From Epiperipatus broadwayi (taxonomy: Eukaryota > Onychophora > Udeonychophora > Euonychophora > Peripatidae), in assembly GCA_028023455.1 (NCBI GenBank), contig JAQFVV010012400.1:12161748-12225747 (forward strand): a DNA stretch of 64,000 nt, given 5' to 3'. How positions within the stretch are numbered: the first letter of the stretch is position 1; the number at the start of each line of letters is the position of its first letter. The notes below the pieces were generated by a model. It ran no database searches and was not told the origin of the DNA. It worked only from the letters and a program-made list of their open reading frames with translations. Both the position numbers and the translations under genes were made by a program. Shown here piece by piece: positions 45,467-56,294 of the stretch.

Positions 45467-47089
45467 AAGAACATATATATTTTAAAAGAAAAAGTGATTG
45501 TATATTTATTGTGTTATAATATATAGTAAAATTTATATATGAAAGTAAGTACATTAATATTATAATATAGACGTTTAAAACCTTCTGATGAAATCATTGA
45601 TACAATATTTGTAGAATAAGAAGTATTTTTTCAAGATTAATATCTTTAATATTAGTAAGTAATTCTTAACTATCAATAATCTTTTTTTTCTTTCATATAA
45701 ATTGTGGCTAAAATATCTGAAGTTATGAGTTTTCAGATACCAGGACTATTTTAATAAGGTAGAATGAATTGATATTAGTAAATTTTTCATTTAAAATAGC
45801 AAGATGAAGAATCAAACAAATCTTAGTATCTGCACCATATACCAAAATATAGTCAAGAACACAGTCATCTGTTGCAAACATTGTTGGTGCAAAACGAAAT
45901 CTGTTACTGACATTAAGATTTGATTCATATCTTGTTAATATTTCAACTGCTTCTAGATGATTTTGTTCAATAGCAGTGTGAAGTGGTGTGTTACCATTTT
46001 TATCTATAGCATTTATATCAAGACCCATTTGAAGAAGTCTTTCCATTTCTGTTATTTGTTTATTTTCACAAGAATCATGTAATAAAGTCTTATTATTTTT
46101 ATATAATACATCAAATACACACTAATATAGATATTTCCGATTTAATAAAATTTACTTGACTTTGGATTAACAATTTCATTCTACTAACCCATTATCTATG
46201 TTTCACTTGTAGTCTTTATAAGAATTGTGATGCTGCTTTTAATTGATTTTTTAAATCAGCAAAGCCACATGATTTTTTTAATTCCATGCTTATAAAATTT
46301 TGAAATTGTTTTACCATTTTACTTAGGTCATCAACATTTTTTAGTGATTTTAAAAGCTTTTCCTCTTGTTCTTTTTTTTATATCTAAAATCTCTGATGTA
46401 TTTACTCTAGCTTGTAAATTGCAAAACTTATTATGCAAATAAGATTCAAATGATTTAGCATTTTTTGATTGGATTCACAAACTTTCAGTTGAAATATCTT
46501 GGGTTTCTTTTATCCTGATATTTATTAAATCTTGAATTTCTTTAATCTTAATATTAATGTTTTCTTCAACATTTTTTGGATTAATTTTTAATGCTTGAAT
46601 AGTTTTGTGTATCGGATCAAATTTGCAGTCATTATCTTTTTCTATATTAATATCTTAGTTTTCAATTCCTCATTATTTTATTGTCCAGCAGATGTTTTAC
46701 AGTTTAGCAAACTCTTGCTTTAAGACCATCATGTCTTTATACCACTAATCTAATTTTTCTTTCAAAATTATATTTCTATATTTATTTCTTTTTATCATTA
46801 TATTTCCACATTCATATTGTTGGTTATCTAAGCCAGTTCCCTTTTTCTAACACCTTATCTAATTAATCTTCATTATCCTCAGTATATCCAATGGTTTTTA
46901 TTTTTACTTGCCACCTAGTTTCATTAATTTGATTCAGTATACTTTTTATCACTTCATTCTCTTTTTCATATTGTTTCTTTACAATTGTTAACTCTAAAAT
47001 ATTATTCTAGTAACTTCTTGTATTTTTTCTAATACGTTATTAGATTCGTCTTTTAACTTTGTTTTATAATATTTCCTAGTTCTTCACAT

Positions 47090-48265
47090 TTTTGGTGCAA
47101 ATTTAGTACGCAATCTCTGCCATTATGAATTTCAAAATCGACCAAAAACATCGTCTGACACATCTAAGTGATAAAAAAGTACGCGAAAACACAAAAAAAA
47201 ACGAAAACCTTACAAAATAGATATGAGATTGCATATTTTTAAAAAAAGTAAGGCCAAAACAATATGCTTTGACATGATGGGGGGGGGGGGAGGAGAAAAG
47301 AAACTTTAAAAAAGAAAAACTTTTAAATCCTGTTACCTTTGAGTTTAAAATCTAAGAGGTTTTGCTCTGCTCTCCCTCAAGAGGGGAAAACAAACAATTT
47401 AATTTCCCTCATCATTCAAAGTAAACTATAAAAAATCCATTTTATAACTTTTTATAGATTCTAAAATTAGTGAAATAAAGTTAAGACAGTAAATATATAT
47501 ACAGTCTAGTTTACAAAAATAATATTAATTTCTATATATGTTTGTGTACAAGTAAGCAGTCTATAATAGCGGTATTCATATGAAAACTAAATAATCTTTA
47601 ATAAATTAGCTGAAATTAATATTATTTTTGTAAACTAGACTGTATATATATATTTACTGGCTTAACTTTATTTCACTAATTTTAGAATCTATAAAAAGTT
47701 ATAAAATGATTTTTTATAGTTTACTTTGAATGAAGAGGGAAAATAAAGTGTTTGTTTTTCCCTCTCGAGGGAGAGCAGAGCAAAACTTGTTAGATTTTAA
47801 ACTCAACAATGACTAGATTTAAAAGTTGTTTTTTTTTTTAAAGTTTATTTTCTTACCCCCCCCCCCCCCCAATCATATCAAAGCATATTGTTTAGATTCT
47901 AAGAAATATATATTAAATTTAACGAAAGATGGCTAACATTATTAAGTTTTAGTTTGAATTATATATATACACCTTCGATTTTTCACGTTTTGGCCTTACT
48001 TTTTTTTTAATATGTGATATATCTATTTTATAAGGTTTTCGTTTTTTTTTTTTGCGTTTTCGCGTAGAAGTTTTAGTTTGACTTTTATATATATACCTTC
48101 CATTTTTTACGTTTTGGCCTTACTTTTTTTTAAAATCTCATATTTATTTTGTAAGGTTTTCGTTTTTTTTGCATACTTTTTTATCACTTAGATGTGTCAG
48201 ACGATGTTTTTGGTCGATTTTGAAATTCAAAATGGCAGAGATCGCGTACTAAATTTGCACCAAAT
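47090..48265. repeat. Large palindrome, ~500-bp arms
   Basis: Left arm about 47090-47530 and right arm about 47625-48265 are reverse complements, for example TTGGTGCAAATTTAGTACGC at the left edge and its complement at the right edge. The right arm has an extra tandem copy of the segment with ACGTTTTGGCCTTACTTTTT (about 47985-48130). A 12-base G run (47280-47291) on the left mirrors a 13-base C run (about 47862-47874). The left edge overlaps the start of ankyrin pseudogene 3. It encodes nothing. Confidence 0.8.
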
Positions 48266-48269
48266 TTGG

Positions 48270-49805
48270 TTTATCCTTATTGTTTTGTTCAGAAAAGTTA
48301 AATTCAAACTTTTCTCGAAGTGATGTCACTTCCTGTTGTAATGTAAAGAATGTTGAAAAAATATTACTAAATTTTACATTGTCACTTTTTTTATTTGTTT
48401 GTCGATATTTAATAATTCATTACTCATGACTCCAGATGTCATTGCATTTTCGAAAACAATCATCAGTTTGATTGTGTAGATTGTTTATTTTGGTATTATA
48501 AAATACAATATAACAATTCGTCAATTGCTAAAAACAGAGAATCATTAATTAAATAAAATAACTATTGCCAAGCGCTTTCAGTTCCTACGACTTCTTATCA
48601 AGGCAGTAAAAAACTCATATTTTCTCCTAAGCGATAAATTCAACATTTCATTGCATTGGCCAGGAACAACTAATCGGAAACGTAGTTAATTTTGAATTCA
48701 TAGCACACGATTAGTAAATATTTAAAGTTTAAAAAATATTTGTAATTTTTTAAATAATTATTAAAGTATGTGAGAGTATTTTATATTTTCTAATAAAAAA
48801 GCTGAATAGTTAACACATATACTGTACTGGCAAATTTCTATTTATGATAACCTTTGCTATATGACTTATAACACTCTCACTTCCTTTATATTTTTATACA
48901 ACAAAAAACAATGATTTCATATCCTAAAATGCTACTATTCTTTATTGTTCTAAACTTTTTTTGGTATCAGTTATCAAACTTAGTATATTTATATATAGAA
49001 TCTTGACTTAGGAGTTTAATTAAGATTTGCAATCCCAAGTCTCAAAATTTCATATAAAATATGGCTCCCAGGACTAACATTCCTTGTTAAACTAATTTAT
49101 AATTTAACTGTGCATATATATTTGCTTACTTATAAAATAAAAGCATGAAATCTACTGCCATGCTTATGACCTGGGTTTAAATCTCAACTGTATAAAAGCG
49201 ATAAATTTTATCAGATTCTCCATAATCCAAAAGTTAAACCACATTACACAATTTTATGTCAATATTTCTATTTTTCTTTCAGATATATATTATTGTGGGA
49301 ATGGCTTCATGTACTACCATGCGGGATAAAATTTAAATGAAAAATAATAAAATTAGAGAAAAGTATCATAAAAGAGGCCCTACCAACTGTTATTTTTAAA
49401 TAGGGAAACAAATTTATAAAATTTGATCTGAAAATAACAAAAAAGAAATTGGACATCCAAGAAGATCTCATGAAAAACTAAATGGATTCAAGAATCATTT
49501 GAAAAGTAGACCCATGATTATCACTTTGGAGTGCATTCCACTGATTAGTACACCAACATAAACTATGACCTGCATTTTTTTTTGCATGGGATTTCATCAA
49601 GTTCTGAAGTGAACTATAGAGGAATTGGAGATGTAGCTAATTACTTAAAATTTCATTACAGCAATCATTCAAAAGATTACTTGCAACCCAAATTTAATGA
49701 TGCAGAAAAAAAAAGAAAGAAACCTACCCCAATAAATGTGTTTGTGAGATTTTTGAAAATATTATGAGATATTTATTATTTGATATACGAAGGGATATTA
49801 TGAAA
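48270..49805. other. Mostly unassigned; possible transposase scrap at 49290-49770
   Basis: The stretch 49290-49770 has short open segments with a phrase-like composition (for example HYSNHSKDYLQPKF), but I do not recognise a family. The rest is AT-rich without features. Confidence 0.3.
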
Positions 49806-49902
49806 AAAATCAAATCAGATGTCACATGACTTAATTTAATAAACTTGTGTTTACAATTGTTATATATAGAGCACACAAAATAAACTCTTAACAAGCTTTG
49901 TA

Positions 49903-49965
49903 GAATACACCCAACCTCAGACCTGTTTCTGTTACTGGAATCTTCAGTGAAGTGCTAGGATATTC
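49903..49965 (-). ncRNA. Hammerhead ribozyme motif, family B, core complete
   Basis: Minus strand: outer GAATATCC pairs with GTGTATTC (7 of 8), inner ACTTCA/TGAGGT (6 bp, with substitutions on both strands compared with 21060-21122 that keep pairing), core CTGAAGA, helix II TTC/ACA with loop CAGTA (weak), GAAAC, loop AG, GTC. Predicted site between 49920 and 49919. All core bases are present; the weak helix II is the main doubt. Confidence 0.65.
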
Positions 49966-50355
49966 AATCATTAGATTAAAAATATCAGGACAAGCCCATA
50001 TGTCTTCCAGTCCAGCTATCTAATTTAAATAGCCATATGGAACTAAACTAAGTTCAGATACACCATATATTAATAGCTTTAGCAACATAAAATCACCAAA
50101 AACATCATAGCAAAAAATAAAATTACAAAAAAATCAAGTCAGCATAAGCCTTTTAAATTAAGTCATGTCACACCTGACGATTTTTTTGTAATGTTACTTT
50201 TTGCTATGATGGCTTTGGAAATTTTATATTGCTAAAGCTATTAATATATGGTGTATCTGAACTTAGTGCAGTCCCATATGACTATTTAAATTAGATAGCT
50301 GGATTGGAAGACATATAAAGTGCTGGGCTTGTCCTGGTATTTTTAATCTAATGAT

Positions 50356-50417
50356 TGAATATCCTAGTACCTCACTGAGGGCACTAATAGCAGAAAACAG
50401 TCTATGGCTGGGGGTAT
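50356..50417 (+). ncRNA. Broken hammerhead motif, family B
   Basis: Outer helix I GAATATCC and inner ACCTCA are kept, but CTGATGA has become CTGAGGG with a deletion and GAAAC has an extra A. Dead mirror copy of 49903-49965. Confidence 0.5.
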
Positions 50418-50925
50418 TCTACCAAGCTTGTTAAGAGTTTGTTTTGTGAGCTCTATATATAACATGAAGGGATATTTATAGAAATTAATATTTGAATCAA
50501 CTGGAGAGTCATAAATTATTTTCAAATAAAACTAAAACAATTTAATGGTATATCTTGGAGTCAGCTAACAATCTTGTACATACTAAAAAACATAATTTCA
50601 TATAAAAAAAGTTTGAAACAAATAAAAATAATTCTCAGCTTCTGCTATCACTGTTATATAAAATATAAAATTCTCAGTCACATCTCTTCTACTTAAAAAA
50701 TCCATATAAAATGCTAATACTTGAATACTGCAATATCCTAAACCTGAACAAATAGAAATCTTCATGATTTACAAAGCACCACACCCTAGGCTTCAATCTT
50801 TGAAAGTCTGTAACAAAGTTCAATTGAAGTCATTAAAATATTGTATAATAATAGTTTTATTCACTTAGGTTTCTTCTCTTTCATTATGTCCTATTGATAT
50901 GCAACATATTTTATATAATAAACAG

Positions 50926-50953
50926 TTTGGTTGTTTTCTCATCCCTGGTGTTC
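50926..50953. repeat. 28-base repeat, left copy of an inverted pair around the gypsy relict
   Basis: It is identical, in reverse complement, to 55212-55239; weaker similarity extends another 25 bases. The copy lies just beyond the truncated integrase end. It may be gypsy-derived sequence or an independent element. Confidence 0.6.
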
Positions 50954-50974
50954 ACCTCAAGATGTCACTATTTC

Positions 50975-51705
50975 TCAGTCAATTCCTTGTTCCACTATCC
51001 CATTACTTTCAGGAAGGTAAGGGGTGTAAGAATGTGTTTAATTCCTCCCTTGTTTAGAAAATCCATAAATTTTCTTGAAGTGAAACCATTGTCTGTCACA
51101 ATAGTTTCTGGGTAACCATGTGTGGAAAATAGTTCATTTAACACTTGGATGGTACAGTCAGCACTAATATCCTTAATTATTCGATACTCAGTCCATCGAA
51201 TGGGCCAATGTGATCCAGATGAACGTGTGTCCATGGAGACTTAGGTGGTTCCCATATTTCATAATGCTTTGGTGGTAATCTGGCTACTTGTTGGCAGTTC
51301 CTTGCAATTTTTTATCTGGGTCTCTATTTCATTTGTTAAGTTTGGCCACCATACATATGACCATGCAAGGGCTTTCATTCGTACCACTCCTGGATGTCCT
51401 TGATGAAGTAGGTTTAGGACTTGAGGCCTACCTTCAATAGGTACTAACACTCTGTCATTATTTAAGATGCATCCATCACACAGAGAAAGTTTATCCCTAG
51501 CTATCCAGATAGCTTTGCTCAATTCACTAGGCCATTTCTTTGGCCACCCATTTCTGATCCACTTTATTAGCTGTACATAACCATCATTTTTTCTGGTCCA
51601 TTCCTTTATAGTCATGCTATTTATCTCCTTTGACTGTAATGTGTCAATGTAGTTTATCTCTTTAGTTTTTAACACTCTTCCTGTGGTGTCTGGCAGCCTA
51701 GACAA
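50975..51705 (-). pseudogene. Gypsy integrase, truncated
   Basis: The N-terminal zinc domain reads HQGHPGVVRMKALAWSYVWW then IKNCKELP: the two His are present but the second Cys of the C-x2-C pair has become Leu. The core includes LNELFSTHGYPETIVTDNG and GIKH; a frame break sits in the following conserved P..SNGIVEQ motif at about 50990-51010, after which homology stops. No catalytic Glu context or C-terminus remains in frame. Confidence 0.8.
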
Positions 51706-51714
51706 AACACTGCA

Positions 51715-52150
51715 GGTGCAATTGTTTTTCCAGGTTTGTAAATTATCTTATAGTCGTATTGTGACATCAAGTTTGTCCATCGCACCATATGTTGACTTGG
51801 GGGTTCTATAGGTCTCTTTTCACTTCCAAAAATCCCTGTTAAGGGTGATGATCTGTATAGATGGTGAAGTTGTGGTTATACACATATTGGTGGAATTTTT
51901 TTATCGCAAAAATCACTGCCAACGCTTCCTTGTCAATCTGGCTATAATTTTTCTCTGCAGCTGTCAATACTCTTGATGTGAATGCTACTGGATTCTCCTC
52001 TTAGCATGGGTGCGATATGACCGCTCCCACAGCATACTTGGATGCATCGGTTGTGATGTTCACTGCCCAGTCACTTCGGTAATGTACCAGTAGTGCTTCT
52101 GACATTAATAAGTCTTTTGCAGATCTAAAAGCATTCTCCTGTGCATCAGT
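51715..52150 (-). pseudogene. Gypsy RNase H, frameshifted
   Basis: Pieces in different frames include AEKNYSQIDKEALAVIFAIK, QYVYNHNFTIYTDHHPL and VRWTNLMSQYDYKI, the E-A-L-A and TDHxPL motifs of gypsy RNase H. Confidence 0.7.
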
Positions 52151-52159
52151 CCAGATATA

Positions 52160-52985
52160 TCACTGCTTCTTTTTTAACAACAGGTATAGTGGTGACAGCA
52201 AGTGTGACTTTCCTTCGAAAAAACTCTCATAAAAGTTTAGAAGTCCTAAAAATGCCTGCAATTCTTTGACGTTTTTGGGTTTTGTAGCATTTTTTATAGC
52301 CTTTACCTTTTCGGGGTTGGGTTTTCGACCATTTTCATTTATTATGTGTCCCAGGAACTTGATTTCTTGAACTGACCAAATGCATTTATTCACATTAAGT
52401 TTTGCTTTGGCCCGAGACAATCCTGAGAAAACCTAATCTACCCATTTCTCGAGTTCTGCCTCAGTTGCACCAATAATTAAAATGTCATCTAAATAAGGTA
52501 TCACTCCTTCCATAGATCTGAATAGCATGTCCATTTTAGCCTGAAACACATTCGGTGCAATGGTTATTCCATATGGCAATTTATTACATGCGTATAATCC
52601 CTTATGCGTGGTCAGTGTAAGTAATTCGGATGTGCTTTTTGTTACTGGGATCTGGTGGAAAGCTGCTCTTAGATCAATTTTTGCAAAATACTTGGCCTTC
52701 TGTAATGATGCCAGTATTTCCTTTACACTTGGGACCGGGTATGCATCTTTGTTTATATATTTGTTGACCGTAACTCTATAATCACCGCATAATCTTATAC
52801 TCCCATCTGTTTTTACTATGGTTACAATAAGAGTTGCACATTATGGTTCTTCAGTGGGTGTTAATACTCCCTTTGATACTAAATCCATTATTGTCTTTTC
52901 CACCCTCTCCCTTATCGCAAATGGTACTTTTCTGGGCTTACAAACAATGGCTTTGGATTCTGGTACTAATTCTATGTCTACTGGT
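52160..52985 (-). pseudogene. Gypsy reverse transcriptase
   Basis: Translation across the region gives KTIMDLVSKGVLTPTEEP, RLCGDYRVTVNKYINKDAYP, KIDLRAAFHQIPV, LPYGITIAPNVFQ and PYLDDILIIGATE (the catalytic YxDD box), then KFLGHIINENGRKPNPEKV and LQAFLGLLNFYESF. Stops occur after the TEEP block (about 52846) and after EKWVD (about 52436). Catalytic residues are present but the frame is not intact. Confidence 0.85.
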
Positions 52986-52991
52986 CTTGTT

Positions 52992-53474
52992 CTAAATTCC
53001 GCTGGGCCTGATGTAAACAGTTCCAGATTTTTTTTTATTATTTCGAACAGTCTTTAGTATATTTATGTGTATTCCCAGTGGAGCAAACCAGTTTCTGCCC
53101 AATAATGGACTAATGTCTTTATTTACTATATACAATGTCAAAGATTTATGTCTGGAATTAAGTGTCACAGGCACAGTTAATTTTCCTCAAATATCTACTT
53201 TGTTTCTGTTTATATCTGTCACAATTGTATCAGCCTTACATAGCTTTAATTTAAATTTACTACCTTGAGTGATCTCTGTCCAATCCTTAAGTGATATCAA
53301 CAACAATCCAGCTCCACTATCTACTTTCATTGTGATTGCTTTTCCACAGACTTGCAAATCCAGAAGAATGTGATCTGTTTTATTGTCGCCTTTTGATACA
53401 GTCTTAATGGTTGATTTTTTATATTCCGCTTTTGCCCAGGGTTTGGGGTCTACATTTTTTCTCTGTCTCGCCAT
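52992..53474 (-). pseudogene. Gypsy aspartic protease
   Basis: Contains MKVDSGAGLLLIS (the D-S/T-G active-site loop, as DSG) and, in the next segment, PLLGRNWFAPLGI, the C-terminal flap-side motif LLGRnW. A frame break lies between (about 53180). Confidence 0.75.
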
Positions 53475-53760
53475 CTTTATAATAACACACGGCCACTAAT
53501 TGTCCTTTCTTGTTACATTGTCTACATATTTTATCCTTGTGTCTACAGCTACTTTTTATATGACCGAATTTTCCACAGCGAGTACAATTTTGTTTGGTGT
53601 GTCTGCCAAAAGACGTAGAATCAAATTTTTTCTTTTCTCTACTGAAAGCGATCTTTTTCGGTGATTTTGATCTGGTATATTCTGATGCAATATTAAGCAT
53701 GGCCTCCTGTGTGACACATTTATCAATCACTGTTTTGTATGTTAATTCTGAATCACTCAA
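53419..53760 (-). pseudogene. Gypsy nucleocapsid with two zinc knuckles
   Basis: The first knuckle, CTRCGKFGHIKSSC, is a perfect C-x2-C-x4-H-x4-C. The second, CRQCNKKGQLVAVC, has the spacing but Gln in place of His, so its metal site is damaged. It follows the capsid part and precedes the protease. Confidence 0.75.
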
Positions 53761-53786
53761 TAAGACCTTCCTGAAGTTTGCGTCCG

Positions 53787-54200
53787 CTATTTTCCATACA
53801 AGAACTGTTCCAACAATGTGTCATTTATTTCTGGACCGTATTCACATTCCTTGGCCAGTTTTCGCAGTGCAAGTTCGTAATCCACATATTTCTCTTGTGG
53901 TGACTGCATTCTATTTCTCAGCCGAAAGTGTGCTATCCATTTAGACTGTTTCAGTAGAAAGTATTCATTCAACTTTTGTATAAATTCCTGATATGTGAAA
54001 TCTTCGGGATGCTTCGGGTTGGTAATCCTGTTTGCTAATTGTATTGCATCTTTTCCCGCTAAATATAATAGTGTGGAAATCTTATATCTATCATCCTCAA
54101 TTTTATTTATGAACATGTAATATTCTGCTTGTTCAATATAACTCTTCCATGAGTCAACCGCATTTACATCGAACTCGCGCATTATAGTGTTTATGGCCAC
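53787..54200 (-). pseudogene. Gypsy gag, capsid-like part
   Basis: A 137-codon segment from the ATG at 54200 reads MAINTIMREFDVNAVDSWKS, then EYYMFINKIEDDRYKISTLL and a YLAGKDAIQLA block. The pattern W..Y..qae.yf.ankI.d...k...lL...G...y.l is the retrotransposon gag capsid signature. A frame break near 53785 separates it from the nucleocapsid part. Confidence 0.75.
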
Positions 54201-54720
54201 GATGTTGTTTTTTTACGTAACGTTTTTTTACGAGTGCCTCACTTTAATCTTGTGCTTCTAATTCTGTGAGCTGCGCCACTCTGCTATGTCTTAGGGTTCA
54301 ATTAAGATTAACCAGTAAGATAGCAATAAAATTAAAATAACTCTCATTTAAAATTTCTATATATATTGTAATAACTATTTTCTACTACACGAACATACAA
54401 TTATAATAATAAATATACACACAAGATTTCACTCAGTTTATTTACATTAAATATAATATTGTTCTATTTTACCAGTTCTTATTTTATACGTTGCTACAGT
54501 AGCCATTTTACCTACTGTTTTCTTACTACGGATTTCATATATCCTGAAGGCTGTGTACTGGTAACATCCTGGGAACTGAGAGCAATAATTCTCTGTCACC
54601 AGTTTTATACTATATCCCTTTATCGGGCATATATTCTGGAAATCATAATTTACGGCAGCGCTCTTTATACATTTGTGTGGAGAAGAATTTACGTTATGAG
54701 GTAAGTGCAAACCAATGTAT
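54201..54720 (-). other. Candidate leader / LTR region of the gypsy relict
   Basis: Lies upstream of gag on the minus strand. It contains a tRNA-like AGCAGAGTGGCGCAGC (54270-54285) and an 87-codon open segment (54447-54710) without a known domain. LTR ends cannot be fixed because no second LTR is visible. Confidence 0.35.
54270..54285 (-). promoter_or_regulatory. 16-base match to the 5' end of initiator tRNA-Met
   Basis: The minus strand reads AGCAGAGTGGCGCAGC, matching the start of animal initiator tRNA-Met, about 70 bases upstream of the gag start. The match has the sense of the tRNA itself rather than being complementary to its 3' end, so it is not a standard primer-binding site. Confidence 0.45.
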
Positions 54721-54744
54721 ATTACATATATAGCATTTTTGAAT

Positions 54745-55060
54745 CAAATTATTGATTTACTCTTGCAAAAAAAATACCGTAACCTTAAAAAGACACACAT
54801 AAAGTCCAAAAAAAAAAAGTTAGAAAAAGCCCCGTAACTTTAAAGACACACACACAAACTCAAAAACAAGATTAATAAACATTTACTTATTACGTCTTGC
54901 TTTTGAATAAAAGTATTGATTTACTCTTGAAAAAAAAAAAGACCATAACTTTAAAAAGACACACATAAAGTCCAAAAAAAAAAGTTAGAAAAACACCGTA
55001 ACTTTAAAGACACAAACTCAAAAACCAAGATAAGATTAATAAACATTTACAAAAATAAAA
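54745..55060. repeat. Two-copy tandem repeat, ~165-bp period
   Basis: Copies at about 54747-54890 and 54912-55055 share TTGATTTACTCTTG, AAAAAGACACACATAAAGTC and AAGATTAATAAACATTTAC. Rich in A runs; non-coding. Confidence 0.7.
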
Positions 55061-55211
55061 AAAGTAACATCATATAATAGTATTAGTTAGTAGAATATTT
55101 TATTACAAATCTAAGAAATCAGATCTTTTTAGATCAAATCGATCATTTAGGTCCGGCCCCGGAATCGTTATATGTATATGTTTTTGATTAGCATCAACAC
55201 CATCCCATGGC

Positions 55212-55239
55212 GAACACCAGGGATGAGAAAACAACCAAA
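55212..55239. repeat. 28-base repeat, right copy of the inverted pair
   Basis: Inverted copy of 50926-50953, holding GAACACCAGGGATGAG followed by AAAACAACCAAA. It falls in a 68-codon open segment (55172-55378), for which I see no known domain. Confidence 0.6.
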
Positions 55240-55589
55240 AGTTCTTTATAAGATAATAAAACATGCAGAAAAGATCACAAAATGGACTTTATTTAAATTG
55301 ATTTTGAATAAGCATTTGACAATGTTGCATGCAGCAAAATTATTTACTGTAACTAAAAAAAACGCCAGTCAGCATTAACAAAAAAGCATTTTAAAAGTGC
55401 CACCAGTTTTTAAGACTATATAAATTCATTATTCAGGTACATCTTTATCTCCCACTCTATTCATGATCTATACAGTTAGTAAATCAAATGTTAATTCAAA
55501 ACATTGACTGGATTTTAGCCTATCTTGACATTCATTTTTTATTTACAATTTGGATTTATTTAATATATATATAACTTTCCTTTCTTCAA

Positions 55590-56290
55590 ATTCTACAAGT
55601 TTATGTCCTTTTTTGATCTGAATCCACTAATAAATTTACTTATGACCTTTTCAATCTTCAATCATCTTCCAATTCTAGGATTGCAATTTCTGATATTTTA
55701 AAAATATTGCTTGATCTAATTATTATTCAATAATCAAAATTTTTTTTTTCACGAGTTGAAAATATTATTATTATATAAAATAGTTCTATTTATTGGTTTA
55801 ATAATATTACAATATCATTGTTTGGATCCATAACTTTTGATTTGTCAAATAAAATTCTCAAGAGATCACAGTCGGCAAATTTTTTTCACATTGTTTTCAT
55901 CTTTCAATTGTTTGCCATTTCTAGCATTGAAGTTACCCATGATAATTTTAAAATGTCATTTGGTCTGATCACATGCATTTTGTGCATCTACATAACTCCC
56001 TCTATTTCTTTATCACAATGATAACATGATGTTCTAAATCTGGATTAATTATATTTGATAGCTTCTATGAAATTAAATAACTAATCTTGCCATTCTGTCT
56101 GATATTCCATCAATTTTTACAATCTTGCTCTTTGTTCTTTTATTTATAGTAAATTTCACTTAAGTTGCTCTTCCAATATTTGTACTTTTATAGTAAAATA
56201 TATGTACATTTTTCAAATCAATAATATCTTGATCTTTTCTAATTTTACAAAAACGGACAATATTACATTCAATAATAGCAAGATCTTTCT
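55590..56290 (-). pseudogene. RTE endonuclease fragment
   Basis: On the plus strand the words TTCTACAAGTTTATGTCCTT, ATTTCTAGCATTGAAGT and CCATGATAATTTTAAAATG follow the order of 24020-24420 in the RTE element, in two partly overlapping blocks (55590-55700 and 55860-56290). Highly degenerate. A 5' UTR-like scrap (GGATGGACTGCTCACCAAC) follows at about 56459. Confidence 0.65.
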
Positions 56291-56294
56291 GAGT

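Larger units (their letters stand above)
43737..47110 (-). pseudogene. Third coiled-coil / ankyrin / armadillo paralogue, broken
   Basis: On the minus strand the same architecture can be followed in pieces: coiled coil with many stops at about 46200-47110, ankyrin repeats at 45723-46080 (MERLLQMGLDINAIDKNGNT and LHTAIEQNHLEAVEILTRY), and the armadillo-like end at 43737-44480 (two frames; LVPIFEFLTHWETFQVQL, CSAWLLANIIHVTPEVLCPL, ISRIDGLNILF). A fold-back element (44476-45466) splits the ankyrin and armadillo parts, and family A abuts the 3' end. Multiple frameshifts make it a pseudogene. It is closer to paralogue 2 in layout. Confidence 0.75.
49806..50466. mobile_element. Family B inverted pair
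   Basis: A minus-oriented copy (49806 to about 50140) is followed head to head by a plus-oriented copy (about 50145-50466). Words shared with 20375-21775 include TCACATGACTTAATTTAATA, AACAAGCTTTGTAGAATA and TTTAGCAACATAAAATCACC. Each half has a ribozyme motif (49903-49965 and 50356-50417). Confidence 0.75.
50975..54200 (-). mobile_element. Ty3/gypsy LTR-retrotransposon relict
   Basis: On the minus strand the order is gag (capsid-like then zinc knuckles), protease, reverse transcriptase, RNase H and integrase, which is the Ty3/gypsy order. Frameshifts and at least two stop codons break the pol frame, and the integrase is cut off near 50975, so the 3' end and 3' LTR are missing. An upstream LTR or leader probably lies in 54201-54720, but its limits cannot be fixed here. 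Confidence 0.85.

Noticed and set aside
47280-47874. G and C homopolymer runs as possible regulatory or quadruplex sites
   Set aside because: They are mirrored parts of the palindrome and simple homopolymers; no regulatory meaning can be supported.
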